Source: JABDMD01 sp965203475
Lineage (GTDB): Bacteria; Pseudomonadota; Gammaproteobacteria; UBA4575
Assembly (NCBI GenBank): GCA_965203475.1
Contig: OZ241890.1
Coordinates: 558,001 to 622,000 of the forward strand
Length of the DNA: 64,000 nucleotides
Reading direction: 5' to 3'
The notes beneath the pieces are model-generated. The model was not told the origin of the DNA. It searched no databases and worked only from the letters and a program-made list of their open reading frames with translations. Positions 1 to 7,031 of the stretch are shown in pieces (positions within the stretch are counted from its first letter, which is position 1; the number at the start of each line of letters is the position of its first letter). The translations under genes were made by a program, and so were the position numbers.

Positions 1-885
1 TATACGGCACCCACTGCAATACGTGCACTGATGAGTTTAGGAGATGATGTTGTTACATCTACAAGTCGTAAAAGTTTGCGCTTGTTAGGAACCGTTGGTG
101 AACCGATTAATCCTGAGGCGTGGGAATGGTATTACCACGTTGTTGGAGATTCTCGTTGCCCAATTGTTGACACCTGGTGGCAAACGGAAACAGGCGGTCA
201 TTTAATTACACCTTTGCCAGGCGCAACTGATTTGAAACCTGGTTCAGCAAGTAAACCTTTTTTTGGAATTCAGCCAGCCATTGTGGATGAAAATGGTAAA
301 GAACTTGAAGGTGAATGTCAGGGTAACTTAGTGATGAAGCATCCGTGGCCAGGGCAAATGCGCACCGTGTATGGAGATCATAAACGATTTATAGAAACGT
401 ATTTTTCTCAGTATCCCGGTATGTATTTCAGTGGAGATGGTTGTAGACGAGATGCGGATGGATATTATTGGATTACTGGGCGGGTAGATGATGTATTAAA
501 TATCTCAGGACATCGGTTAGGCACTGCAGAAGTAGAAAGCGCTTTGGTGTTACATCCAAAAGTTGCAGAAGCGGCAGTAGTCGGTTATCCGCATGACATT
601 AAAGGACAAGGAATTTATGCCTATGTCACTTTAATGTCTGGGGTGCAATCCAGTGATGAACTTAAAGAAAAATTAATTCAGCTGGTCAGAAAAGAAATTG
701 GTCCTTTTGCAAAACCCGATACTATTCAATGGGCACCTGGTTTACCGAAAACGCGTTCGGGCAAAATTATGCGAAGGATTCTACGCAAAGTAGCCGAAAA
801 CGATGTAGAAAACTTAGGTGATACCACCACATTGGCAGATCCTTCGGTGGTGGATGACATTATTGCGAATCGCGTAAATCTTTAA
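1..885 (+). CDS. acs: Acetyl-CoA synthetase, C-terminal part (5' end outside window)
   Basis: Makes acetyl-CoA from acetate, ATP and CoA through an acetyl-AMP intermediate, in the cytoplasm. The frame is open to the left edge, so about 294 of the usual ~650 residues are present. Visible motifs are YTAPTAIRAL at the very start, DTWWQTETGG in the adenylation core, GDGCRRDADGYYWITGR (the hinge and domain-switch region), and near the C terminus TRSGKIMRR, whose lysine is the catalytic residue acetylated in Acs of other bacteria. All catalytic motifs in the visible part look intact. The first ATG at 31 is internal, because the reading frame and the family match both continue upstream of it. Confidence 0.95.
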   Translation, partial: YTAPTAIRALMSLGDDVVTSTSRKSLRLLGTVGEPINPEAWEWYYHVVGDSRCPIVDTWWQTETGGHLITPLPGATDLKPGSASKPFFGIQPAIVDENGKELEGECQGNLVMKHPWPGQMRTVYGDHKRFIETYFSQYPGMYFSGDGCRRDADGYYWITGRVDDVLNISGHRLGTAEVESALVLHPKVAEAAVVGYPHDIKGQGIYAYVTLMSGVQSSDELKEKLIQLVRKEIGPFAKPDTIQWAPGLPKTRSGKIMRRILRKVAENDVENLGDTTTLADPSVVDDIIANRVNL

Positions 886-1049
886 TTATGAATGCGCTAG
901 AAAACTTATTAAAATCAGATACTTTTGAGCTAGATCACGAATTAAAAACCGTTCATCGTTAGTAAACTACCGTTCAGCTTTAAGCATAAAATTCTACTGA
1001 GTTTCTTTGCTATTTCTACTTTATCTGGAGTTGGAGTAGTTAACGCGTC
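886..1049 (+). other. Gap after acs with two short open stretches, possibly coding remnants
   Basis: An ATG two bases after the acs stop opens a 24-codon frame (888-962, beginning MNALENLLKS). A second frame then runs from about 967 with a signal-peptide-like hydrophobic stretch (KILLSFFAISTLSGVGVV) and ends a little inside the next gene. Neither has a convincing ribosome binding site or a recognised family. They may be the remains of a small exported protein, or chance. The gap also carries the GGAG-rich stretch that could serve as the ribosome binding site of the gene at 1050. Confidence 0.25.
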
Positions 1050-1643
1050 ATGGAGTTATTGGACTCTGTTTCAACCGTCGTACATTTAAAGTATGCGCTA
1101 ATTGCTATTGCTGTATTAGTTATTGCTTTTTTTACAATACGCGTGGTTCGTAAGATTCAAGCTAAACTTAAGGTAATTCAACAGCGTAAAGCTGAACAAA
1201 AACGTATTCAAGAATTACGTAATCGATTTAAACAAGACATCTCAACGTTTATTTCTTCATATCGCGATGATATTTCATCTAAGCTCCAAGAAGAAAAAAC
1301 TGATAAAGGTTTATATGTATTTTGGAGTGGAGCAGATGATGTATATAAAAAGTTTACCAATGACACATCTCAAATAAATAAACTTCCTAGTTTAGAAGAG
1401 CGAATTGTAATTCGTGGATTTTATACTGAAGCAAAGGCATTGATGGATGGAATTCTATACAACAACCAATTGTTGAAAAGATATCAGTATTTACACTGCA
1501 AAATTAAAACAACCTCAGCAACTTCTGCAGAACTTAGTGAAGTTGGAACGGTTAAGGATCAGCTTGGCAAATTAGGATCTCAGTTAAGGCAGCAACACAA
1601 TGAGTTAATTGCGAGCCTAAAATCTGTTAAAGCATATTATTAA
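1050..1643 (+). CDS. Hypothetical protein with one N-terminal membrane segment and coiled coil
   Basis: Not recognised. The 197-residue product has a hydrophobic segment at about residues 14-30 (YALIAIAVLVIAFFTI), then a strongly basic, glutamine-rich stretch (residues ~33-60) likely to form a coiled coil, then a mostly alpha-helical polar domain. This pattern fits a single-pass inner-membrane protein with a cytoplasmic helical domain. It lies between acs and the converging bepA-like gene, whose 3' end is 2 bp away, so the two genes leave no room for a terminator. Start chosen at the first ATG, with GGAG-rich sequence about 15 nt upstream. Confidence 0.6.
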   Translation: MELLDSVSTVVHLKYALIAIAVLVIAFFTIRVVRKIQAKLKVIQQRKAEQKRIQELRNRFKQDISTFISSYRDDISSKLQEEKTDKGLYVFWSGADDVYKKFTNDTSQINKLPSLEERIVIRGFYTEAKALMDGILYNNQLLKRYQYLHCKIKTTSATSAELSEVGTVKDQLGKLGSQLRQQHNELIASLKSVKAYY

Positions 1644-1645
1644 AA

Positions 1646-3097
1646 TCAAGGTTTGAAATTGTCACGGCGTTGACGAAATTCACGCAATTGAACTTTTTTA
1701 GCTTCGATACGTGCTTTTGTATTCGCATTTATCCCCGAGGATCGTGTTGCTAATTGAAGTTGTTCCATGGAGGCGTTATATCGCGCATTAGCTGCATAAA
1801 AATCCCCTAATGCTTCGTGACTACGCCAGGGCATATTCGCATTACTTGCAGCTTTGGCTTTAAGTTTATCAATGGCTGGATTTGAATGCGCTAGTTTTAG
1901 TTGATCTAACATTCTTAGTGCTAGTTCGCCTTGATTTTTTTCAATCAAACTCGTTGCTAGATAGTATGTAATTGCTACATTGTTTGGATAAATTCCTGTT
2001 AGAGGTTCAAGGATTTCAATTGCATAATCAAATTGTCTTGCTGAAATATAAACTTGGGCTGCACCAAGCTTTACAGTTAACTCATTGTCAACATTTAGGG
2101 GAATCTTCTTTAGACGTTTTAAGGCATCTTGAAATTTTCCGGCACGCGTTAAAACACCTGCGTAGGTATAATTTTCCACATCGCTTAGGCCGCCATTGAT
2201 CGCGCTTTTTTTCTTAAGTTCATTAATCTTTCTAGCAGGATTATCCGTAATTGCGATTAATCGAGCTCTTGCATAGTCAAAATGCATCGTATTTTTAGAG
2301 TAATTTCCCTTATATTGATCAGCCCGTGTTTGAGATTCACTAATTCGACGAGTAGTAAGTGGGTGAGAACGTAAAAACTCAGGCACATAAGACTGGTTTA
2401 ATTTTGAAAAATTATTTAACCGCCGAAAAAATATTGGCATGCCCTGTGGATCAATATTGGCACTTACCATCAGTTGCATGCCTATGCGATCGGCTTCTTC
2501 CTCAAAGCTGCGTGAATATGCAAGTCGGCTTTGTTGTTGTGCAGCAGTCGATCCAACAATAGCGGCTTGCCCTAATTCTCCACCTCCATAGGATGCAGCA
2601 AGAATTGCTCCTAATACTGTTAATGCTGAAAACACTCCTGAAGATTTTGATTTTTCAAAGTTACGCGCTATATGACGTTGGGTTACGTGTGCAATTTCGT
2701 GGGCGACTACACTCGCAACTTCACTTTCTTGTTCGCCTAATTTAATTAATCCACTATTAACAGCGATGATGCCTCCTGGTAATGCAAATGCATTAATGTT
2801 TTTATCGATGACGAGAAGAAACGTAAACGGATAATTTGAATTCAATCCACTGGATGTAATTCGAGTGCCAAGTGATTGTAGGTATTGGCTAAGCTCTGGA
2901 TCATTTGATATAGGCAAGCTTCCTCTAACTTCATTTACTAAAAATTTTCCGAATTCGAGTTCTTTGGACACACTCAATTCAGCCTCTGCGGGCCCACCTA
3001 TATCAGGGAGATTATTGTCAGCAGCTAAAAATTGGCTGGAACATAACAACAACAATCCAATTGAAATTAGAAATTTACGCATATTATTCATATGCAT
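1646..3097 (-). CDS. bepA: BepA-like periplasmic M48 metalloprotease with TPR domain
   Basis: Probably assists assembly of outer-membrane proteins such as LptD and degrades stalled forms, as E. coli BepA (YfgC) does. The 483-residue length matches BepA (~487). It has an N-terminal signal sequence (KFLISIGLLLLCSSQFLAA), a zinc-binding HEIAH motif at about residues 133-137, the second part of the zinc site around EEEADRIGMQLM, and a C-terminal half made of TPR-like helices. Three in-frame ATGs lie at the start (3097, 3091, 3082); MRKFLIS at 3082 would leave a more typical signal peptide. No clear ribosome binding site was seen. Confidence is high in the family and slightly lower in the orthology. 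Confidence 0.88.
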   Translation of the reverse strand: MHMNNMRKFLISIGLLLLCSSQFLAADNNLPDIGGPAEAELSVSKELEFGKFLVNEVRGSLPISNDPELSQYLQSLGTRITSSGLNSNYPFTFLLVIDKNINAFALPGGIIAVNSGLIKLGEQESEVASVVAHEIAHVTQRHIARNFEKSKSSGVFSALTVLGAILAASYGGGELGQAAIVGSTAAQQQSRLAYSRSFEEEADRIGMQLMVSANIDPQGMPIFFRRLNNFSKLNQSYVPEFLRSHPLTTRRISESQTRADQYKGNYSKNTMHFDYARARLIAITDNPARKINELKKKSAINGGLSDVENYTYAGVLTRAGKFQDALKRLKKIPLNVDNELTVKLGAAQVYISARQFDYAIEILEPLTGIYPNNVAITYYLATSLIEKNQGELALRMLDQLKLAHSNPAIDKLKAKAASNANMPWRSHEALGDFYAANARYNASMEQLQLATRSSGINANTKARIEAKKVQLREFRQRRDNFKP

Positions 3098-3262
3098 TTT
3101 GAATTGAGGGGCACCATATAACTCTGACTGTAGTTTGTGGGAATCGTTTAATAATAAAGAGTGTAACGGCTATAGGTTGCGTTATGGAGCATTTCCAGGG
3201 GATTATTTTAAATTTGTACAAATATCTGCTCAAAAATGAGTACAATTTTGAAGATTTTGTCC

Positions 3263-3292
3263 TATATTATTATATAATGATATAATAATATA
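3263..3292. repeat. Perfect 13-bp AT-only inverted repeat
   Basis: TATATTATTATAT, a 4-base spacer AATG, then the exact reverse complement. It sits in the 255-bp divergent gap between bepA and tusA and contains TATAAT-like hexamers on both strands. It could be an AT-rich operator, a cruciform-prone site, or simply the overlapping -10 elements of two divergent promoters. Confidence 0.6.
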
Positions 3293-3352
3293 AATCTGTA
3301 TTTCAGTACTGAATTTGATTACATTAGCGTTCCGAATAACAAGGAGATTTGT

Positions 3353-3583
3353 ATGGCCGAGTTTGATCAAGAGCTAGATGCAACGGGTTTAAATTGCCCC
3401 TTACCCATTTTGCGTGCAAAGAAAGCTTTATCAGGTATGGACTCCGGAAAAGTTTTACATATTATTGCAACGGATCCGGGCTCAGTGAAAGATTTTGAAG
3501 CATTTTCCAAGCAAACTGGAAATGACCTTTTAGATTCAAATGAAGATGATGGAAAATTTTATTTCCGTATTCAAAAGAAATAA
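3353..3583 (+). CDS. tusA: Sulfur carrier protein TusA
   Basis: Small cytoplasmic persulfide carrier that accepts sulfur from a cysteine desulfurase and passes it on, for example to 2-thiouridine synthesis on tRNA. The 76-residue length is typical. The active-site CPLP motif appears in LDATGLNCPLPILRAKKAL, with the acceptor cysteine near residue 15. An AAGGAG ribosome binding site lies 6-7 nt before the ATG. A terminator-like hairpin follows about 70 bp downstream, so it is probably its own transcription unit. Confidence 0.93.
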   Translation: MAEFDQELDATGLNCPLPILRAKKALSGMDSGKVLHIIATDPGSVKDFEAFSKQTGNDLLDSNEDDGKFYFRIQKK

Positions 3584-3651
3584 GAATAATTCGAATTTGT
3601 TTAGTATTCTTGAAATTTACTAAACTCTAGTCTTACAGCTTTGTAAAAAGG

Positions 3652-3688
3652 AAATGTTCAAGTCAATTTGGCTTGGACATTTTGTTTT
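3652..3688 (+). terminator. Intrinsic terminator between tusA and ilvH
   Basis: AAATGTTCAAG pairs with CTTGGACATTT (11-bp stem with one G-U pair, 9-nt loop), followed by TGTTTT. It overlaps the first ATG of the longest ilvH frame, which argues that the real ilvH start is the later ATG at 3726. It could also act as an ilvH leader attenuator. Confidence 0.6.
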
Positions 3689-3725
3689 GTGGACAATCTA
3701 TTTTGCCCATGTGCGAAAAAAGAAA

Positions 3726-4226
3726 ATGAGACACATAATTTCAATTTTGTTAGAAAATGAAGCTGGAGCATTGTCTCGGGTGTCAGGATTATTTTCAGCT
3801 CGAGGCTACAATATAGAATCGCTAACAGTAGCGCCTACAGATGATGCAACCGTATCACGAATTACAGTGGTTACTGGCGGAAGTGATGATGTAGTTCATC
3901 AAATTATGAATCAGTTAAATAAACTGATTGATGTTGTAAAAGTGTTAGATTTAACTGTAGATGATCATGTAGAACGTGAAATTCTTTTATTAAAATTACA
4001 TGACGACGAAAAATCTAAAAAAATTGTAAGTCAGTTAAGCAATGTATTTGAAGCTAAAATAGTTGATCATGAAAAAAATGCAATCGTGGTCGAAATTACA
4101 GGCGTTAGTGAAGAGTTGGATCGTGCTATTGCCTCGGTTCCAGATGAACAAATATATGAACTAGTACGTTCAGGAGTGTTGGGAATATCTACTGGAAGTA
4201 ATGTTCTAAATTTAGAATCTATGTAA
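3726..4226 (+). CDS. ilvH: Acetolactate synthase small (regulatory) subunit
   Basis: Regulatory subunit of acetohydroxyacid synthase; it stabilises the catalytic subunit and gives feedback inhibition by valine. From MRHIISILLENEAGALSRV the 166-residue product matches the family, with an N-terminal ACT domain (RGYNIESLTVAPT) and the C-terminal domain. The frame extends upstream to 3654, but those 24 residues (MFKSIWLGHF...) match nothing expected and overlap a terminator, so I start at 3726. The next gene is ilvC, 31 bp away, and the two are likely co-transcribed. Unusually, no large-subunit gene (ilvI/ilvB) precedes it. Confidence 0.93.
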   Translation: MRHIISILLENEAGALSRVSGLFSARGYNIESLTVAPTDDATVSRITVVTGGSDDVVHQIMNQLNKLIDVVKVLDLTVDDHVEREILLLKLHDDEKSKKIVSQLSNVFEAKIVDHEKNAIVVEITGVSEELDRAIASVPDEQIYELVRSGVLGISTGSNVLNLESM

Positions 4227-4257
4227 TGAAATTAAATTTGAAGGATAATAAAGCGGA

Positions 4258-5274
4258 ATGAATATTTATTATGATAAAGATGCAGATCTGTCTGTAATTC
4301 AAGGTAAGCAAGTTGCCATTATTGGTTATGGGTCACAGGGTCATGCGCATGCAAATAATTTGCAAGAATCAGGTGTAAAAGTTTGTGTTGGTTTGCGGGA
4401 AGGTTCATCTTCTATTGCTAAAGCAAAAAATGCAGGTATTGAGACAGTCTCTATAGAGGATGCAGTTAAATCTGCTGACATTGTGATGGTGTTAGCCCCA
4501 GATGAACATCAGAGCAAACTTTATAAAGAATTGATAGAACCCAATATTAAACATGGCGCAACCATGGCTTTTGCTCATGGATTTAATATTCATTTTGAAG
4601 GTATTAAGCCGCGGGAAGACTTAGATGTAATTATGATTGCACCTAAAGGTCCAGGTCATTTGGTGCGTTCAACCTATACACAGGGTGGAGGTGTACCAAC
4701 TTTAATTGCAGTTTTCCAAGATGCTAGTGGAAATGCTAAAGATACTGCACTGTCTTATGCTTCAGCAAATGGTGGAGGCCGTGCTGGAATCATTGAAACA
4801 ACCTTTCGAGAAGAAACCGAAACCGATTTGTTTGGTGAACAAGCCGTTCTATGTGGAGGAGCCACTGCTTTGGTACAGGCAGGATTTGAAACACTAACGG
4901 AAGCGGGTTATGCACCTGAAATGGCTTACTTTGAATGTTTGCATGAATTAAAACTCATTGTAGATCTAATGTATGAAGGTGGAATTGCCAATATGCGTTA
5001 TTCTATTTCTAATACGGCAGAGTATGGAGATCTCACGCGAGGACCTCGGATTATAAATGCCGATACGAAAGCTGAAATGAAGAAAATTTTGGGAGAAGTA
5101 CAATCGGGCGAGTTTGCAAAAGAGTTCATTAATGAAAATGAAACTGGCGGGAAAAATATGCAGGCATTGCGTGAAAAAGGACGCGAACACCCCATAGAAG
5201 AAGTGGGTGCAAAATTACGTGAAATGATGCCTTGGATTAAATCTAATAAGTTAGTTGATCAAACTAAAAATTAA
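4258..5274 (+). CDS. ilvC: Ketol-acid reductoisomerase (NADP+), class I
   Basis: Second common step of valine/isoleucine synthesis: isomerisation and NADPH-dependent reduction of acetolactate or acetohydroxybutyrate. The 338-residue length marks the short class I enzyme. The N-terminal nucleotide-binding loop GYGSQGHAHANNL is clear, and the C-terminal helical domain carries the metal-binding acidic residues (DLFGEQAVLCGG, and FECLHELKLIVDLMYEGG). An AAGGA-containing leader precedes the ATG. It follows ilvH and is followed 36 bp later by the psd-like gene. Confidence 0.97.
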   Translation: MNIYYDKDADLSVIQGKQVAIIGYGSQGHAHANNLQESGVKVCVGLREGSSSIAKAKNAGIETVSIEDAVKSADIVMVLAPDEHQSKLYKELIEPNIKHGATMAFAHGFNIHFEGIKPREDLDVIMIAPKGPGHLVRSTYTQGGGVPTLIAVFQDASGNAKDTALSYASANGGGRAGIIETTFREETETDLFGEQAVLCGGATALVQAGFETLTEAGYAPEMAYFECLHELKLIVDLMYEGGIANMRYSISNTAEYGDLTRGPRIINADTKAEMKKILGEVQSGEFAKEFINENETGGKNMQALREKGREHPIEEVGAKLREMMPWIKSNKLVDQTKN

Positions 5275-5310
5275 TTTCTAAGCATGGCATTTATGTCGTG
5301 AAACCCAACC

Positions 5311-5928
5311 ATGATCCCAATTGCTAGAGAACTTCGCTTTCTTATTCTAGCAATTGGTGTTGTTGCAGCGTTTATCCATTTCAATTTTGGATTAATTTTT
5401 GCCTGGCCATTTTGGTTAGTATTTCTTGTTCTTGTCATTTTATTTCGTGATTTTCATCGCAAAGTTCCCTCAATTCCTTTAGCGGTTGTAAGTCCAGTAG
5501 ATGGGGTAGTGCATTCTGTTGATTCTGTAAATGACCCTTATCTTGAGCGTGAAGCTTTTTGTATTACGATAAAGCAAAGTGTATTAGGTGAATTTAATGT
5601 GCATAGTCCAATTGAAGGAAAAGTTGAAAACATATGGGTGCAATCTCTGACTACACCTAGCTATTCTCAGTTAGCGCTCTTGGTGCAAACGGATGAAAAA
5701 GACGATGTTGTACTGACTGCAAATTTAGATTCCTCGTTTCGACATGCAAGTTGTAGTATCAGTGCAGGAGAAAAGCTGGGGCAAGGGCAGCGTTGTGGGT
5801 GTATGGCTTTTGCTTGTAAAGTCGAGGTATATTTACCGTTAACTGCCAATGTAACGATAAAGGCAGGACAGTCGGTTCGCGCTGGAAGTGACAAATTGGC
5901 AGAATTCGTTCATGAATCAGATACGTAA
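5311..5928 (+). CDS. Phosphatidylserine decarboxylase-like protein lacking the usual pyruvoyl serine
   Basis: Resembles the short (~210-residue) phosphatidylserine decarboxylases, which make phosphatidylethanolamine. There is an N-terminal membrane hairpin (residues ~10-45), then RDFHRKVPS, VVSPVDGVVHSV and a C-terminal biotinyl-like fold ending in VYLP...GQSVRAGSDKLAEF. The self-cleavage site, normally FGSRVDVYLP with serine becoming the pyruvoyl group, reads FACKVEVYLP, so Gly-Ser is replaced by Ala-Cys (Cys169). The DVHVNR-type segment is also shortened to NVHSPIEG. It lies 11 bp before pssA, consistent with a phospholipid role. It may be a diverged, possibly inactive enzyme, or one using cysteine. 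Family assignment is solid; activity is doubtful. Confidence 0.75.
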   Translation: MIPIARELRFLILAIGVVAAFIHFNFGLIFAWPFWLVFLVLVILFRDFHRKVPSIPLAVVSPVDGVVHSVDSVNDPYLEREAFCITIKQSVLGEFNVHSPIEGKVENIWVQSLTTPSYSQLALLVQTDEKDDVVLTANLDSSFRHASCSISAGEKLGQGQRCGCMAFACKVEVYLPLTANVTIKAGQSVRAGSDKLAEFVHESDT

Positions 5929-5939
5929 AGTAGCTACCT

Positions 5940-6716
5940 ATGAGTCAAGATAAACCACGAAAAGGCATTTATTTGTTGCCAAATTTATTTACTACAGGCG
6001 CATTATTTGCTGGTTTTTATGCCATTGTGGCGGCGACGGCAGATCGTTTTGAACAAGCTGCCATCGCAATTGTAGTTGCCATGTTGTTGGATGGTTTCGA
6101 TGGTCGAGTTGCACGCCTGACGCATACCACGAGTGAATTTGGTACACAATATGACAGTATTGCGGATATGGTTTCATTTGGTGTGGCTCCAGCGCTTGTA
6201 GTGTATGAATGGGCTTTAATTCATTTTCAAGGCTACCCTTGGATGTCTAAGTTAGGTTGGTTGGCGGCCTTTTTTTATACTGCGGCCGCCGCATTGCGTT
6301 TAGCTCGGTTTAATACGCGTGCCAATGTGGAAAGCAAACGCTATTTTCAAGGTTTACCGAGCCCTGCTGCAGCTGCTGCTTTGGTTGGGTTTATATGGGT
6401 GTGTCATGATCTTCAATTATCGCGTGCTGATTTTGCGATACCTGCGCTCGTTGTGACAATTTTGCTTGGTTCATTCATGGTGAGTAATTTTAGTTATTAC
6501 AGTTTTAAAGATTTTAACCCCAGAGATCGAATTCCTTTTATCGCAATGTTGGCCGTTGTTATTGGGTTTATTTTAGCTTCCATTGATACGCCAAAATTAT
6601 TTTTTGCCTTATTTGCCGTATATGCTTTTTCAGGTCCTGTGACCTGGGTAATCCGGTTGCGAAGAAAACGTAGTTCAAAAACTTCGGTAAACGAGTCAAA
6701 ACAGGAACATCTATAG
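5940..6716 (+). CDS. pssA: CDP-diacylglycerol--serine O-phosphatidyltransferase
   Basis: Makes phosphatidylserine from CDP-diacylglycerol and serine at the inner membrane; the product is the substrate of phosphatidylserine decarboxylase. The 258-residue protein is hydrophobic with several membrane segments and carries the complete CDP-alcohol phosphotransferase motif: DGRVAR, then a glycine eight residues later, then DSIAD. YLLPNLFTTGALFAGF at the N terminus is typical of the membrane-embedded PssA type. It follows the psd-like gene by 11 bp, so the two are surely co-transcribed. Confidence 0.93.
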   Translation: MSQDKPRKGIYLLPNLFTTGALFAGFYAIVAATADRFEQAAIAIVVAMLLDGFDGRVARLTHTTSEFGTQYDSIADMVSFGVAPALVVYEWALIHFQGYPWMSKLGWLAAFFYTAAAALRLARFNTRANVESKRYFQGLPSPAAAAALVGFIWVCHDLQLSRADFAIPALVVTILLGSFMVSNFSYYSFKDFNPRDRIPFIAMLAVVIGFILASIDTPKLFFALFAVYAFSGPVTWVIRLRRKRSSKTSVNESKQEHL

Positions 6717-7031
6717 AAGGTTGAGAAATTCTGCCAATACGTGAATTATTTGTGGAAATAAACTGTTCAGCAGGCTATATTCTAATTATGAAACGTGTTC
6801 AATTAAACCAAAACAGCTCTGATCGTAAGCAACGCTTAGTGCTTACCTTGTCTTCTTTATTACTACTCTTACTGCCGCAGTAGCGGCATCTATTTCCCTG
6901 GCGAGGGTATACGTATTCACAAAACTTTTATTACCTCAACGAAAGATTTTAATGTTGAGATATTTTGATTATTATTTATCCAGCATGGAAAACATTGTTT
7001 ATGCTGAAATTGCTGTAGGAGAAAAAGAGCA
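6717..7031 (+). promoter_or_regulatory. leuA leader region with attenuator-like hairpins
   Basis: This 315-bp gap before leuA contains a leucine-rich leader peptide (6788-6883) and several hairpins. GCCGC-AGTA-GCGGC (6874-6887) overlaps the leader stop codon, CCCT-GGCG-AGGG (6896-6907) follows it, and CTCAAC-N13-GTTGAG (6935-6959) is followed by a T-rich stretch (6961-6978). A TGGAAA/TATATT promoter with 17-bp spacing can be read at 6753-6781, but it would start transcription almost at the leader ATG, so it is uncertain. The layout suggests leucine-controlled transcription attenuation; which hairpins are alternatives has not been computed. Confidence 0.6.
6788..6883 (+). CDS. leuL: leu leader peptide (31 residues, run of six leucines)
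   Basis: The open frame begins MKRVQLNQNSS and ends LTLSSLLLLLLPQ, with six consecutive leucine codons (tta tta cta ctc tta ctg) and 10 leucines in all. This is the hallmark of a leucine attenuation leader, whose translation speed senses charged tRNA-Leu. Its stop codon lies in the loop and 3' arm of a GC-rich hairpin, and leuA begins 149 bp further on. No strong ribosome binding site is visible (only GCAGG about 13 nt upstream). Too short to be called by ordinary gene finders. Confidence 0.75.
   Translation: MKRVQLNQNSSDRKQRLVLTLSSLLLLLLPQ

Noticed and set aside
3654..3725. N-terminal extension of ilvH
   Set aside because: The 24 residues match no IlvH and overlap a terminator hairpin; the ATG at 3726 begins the conserved ACT domain.
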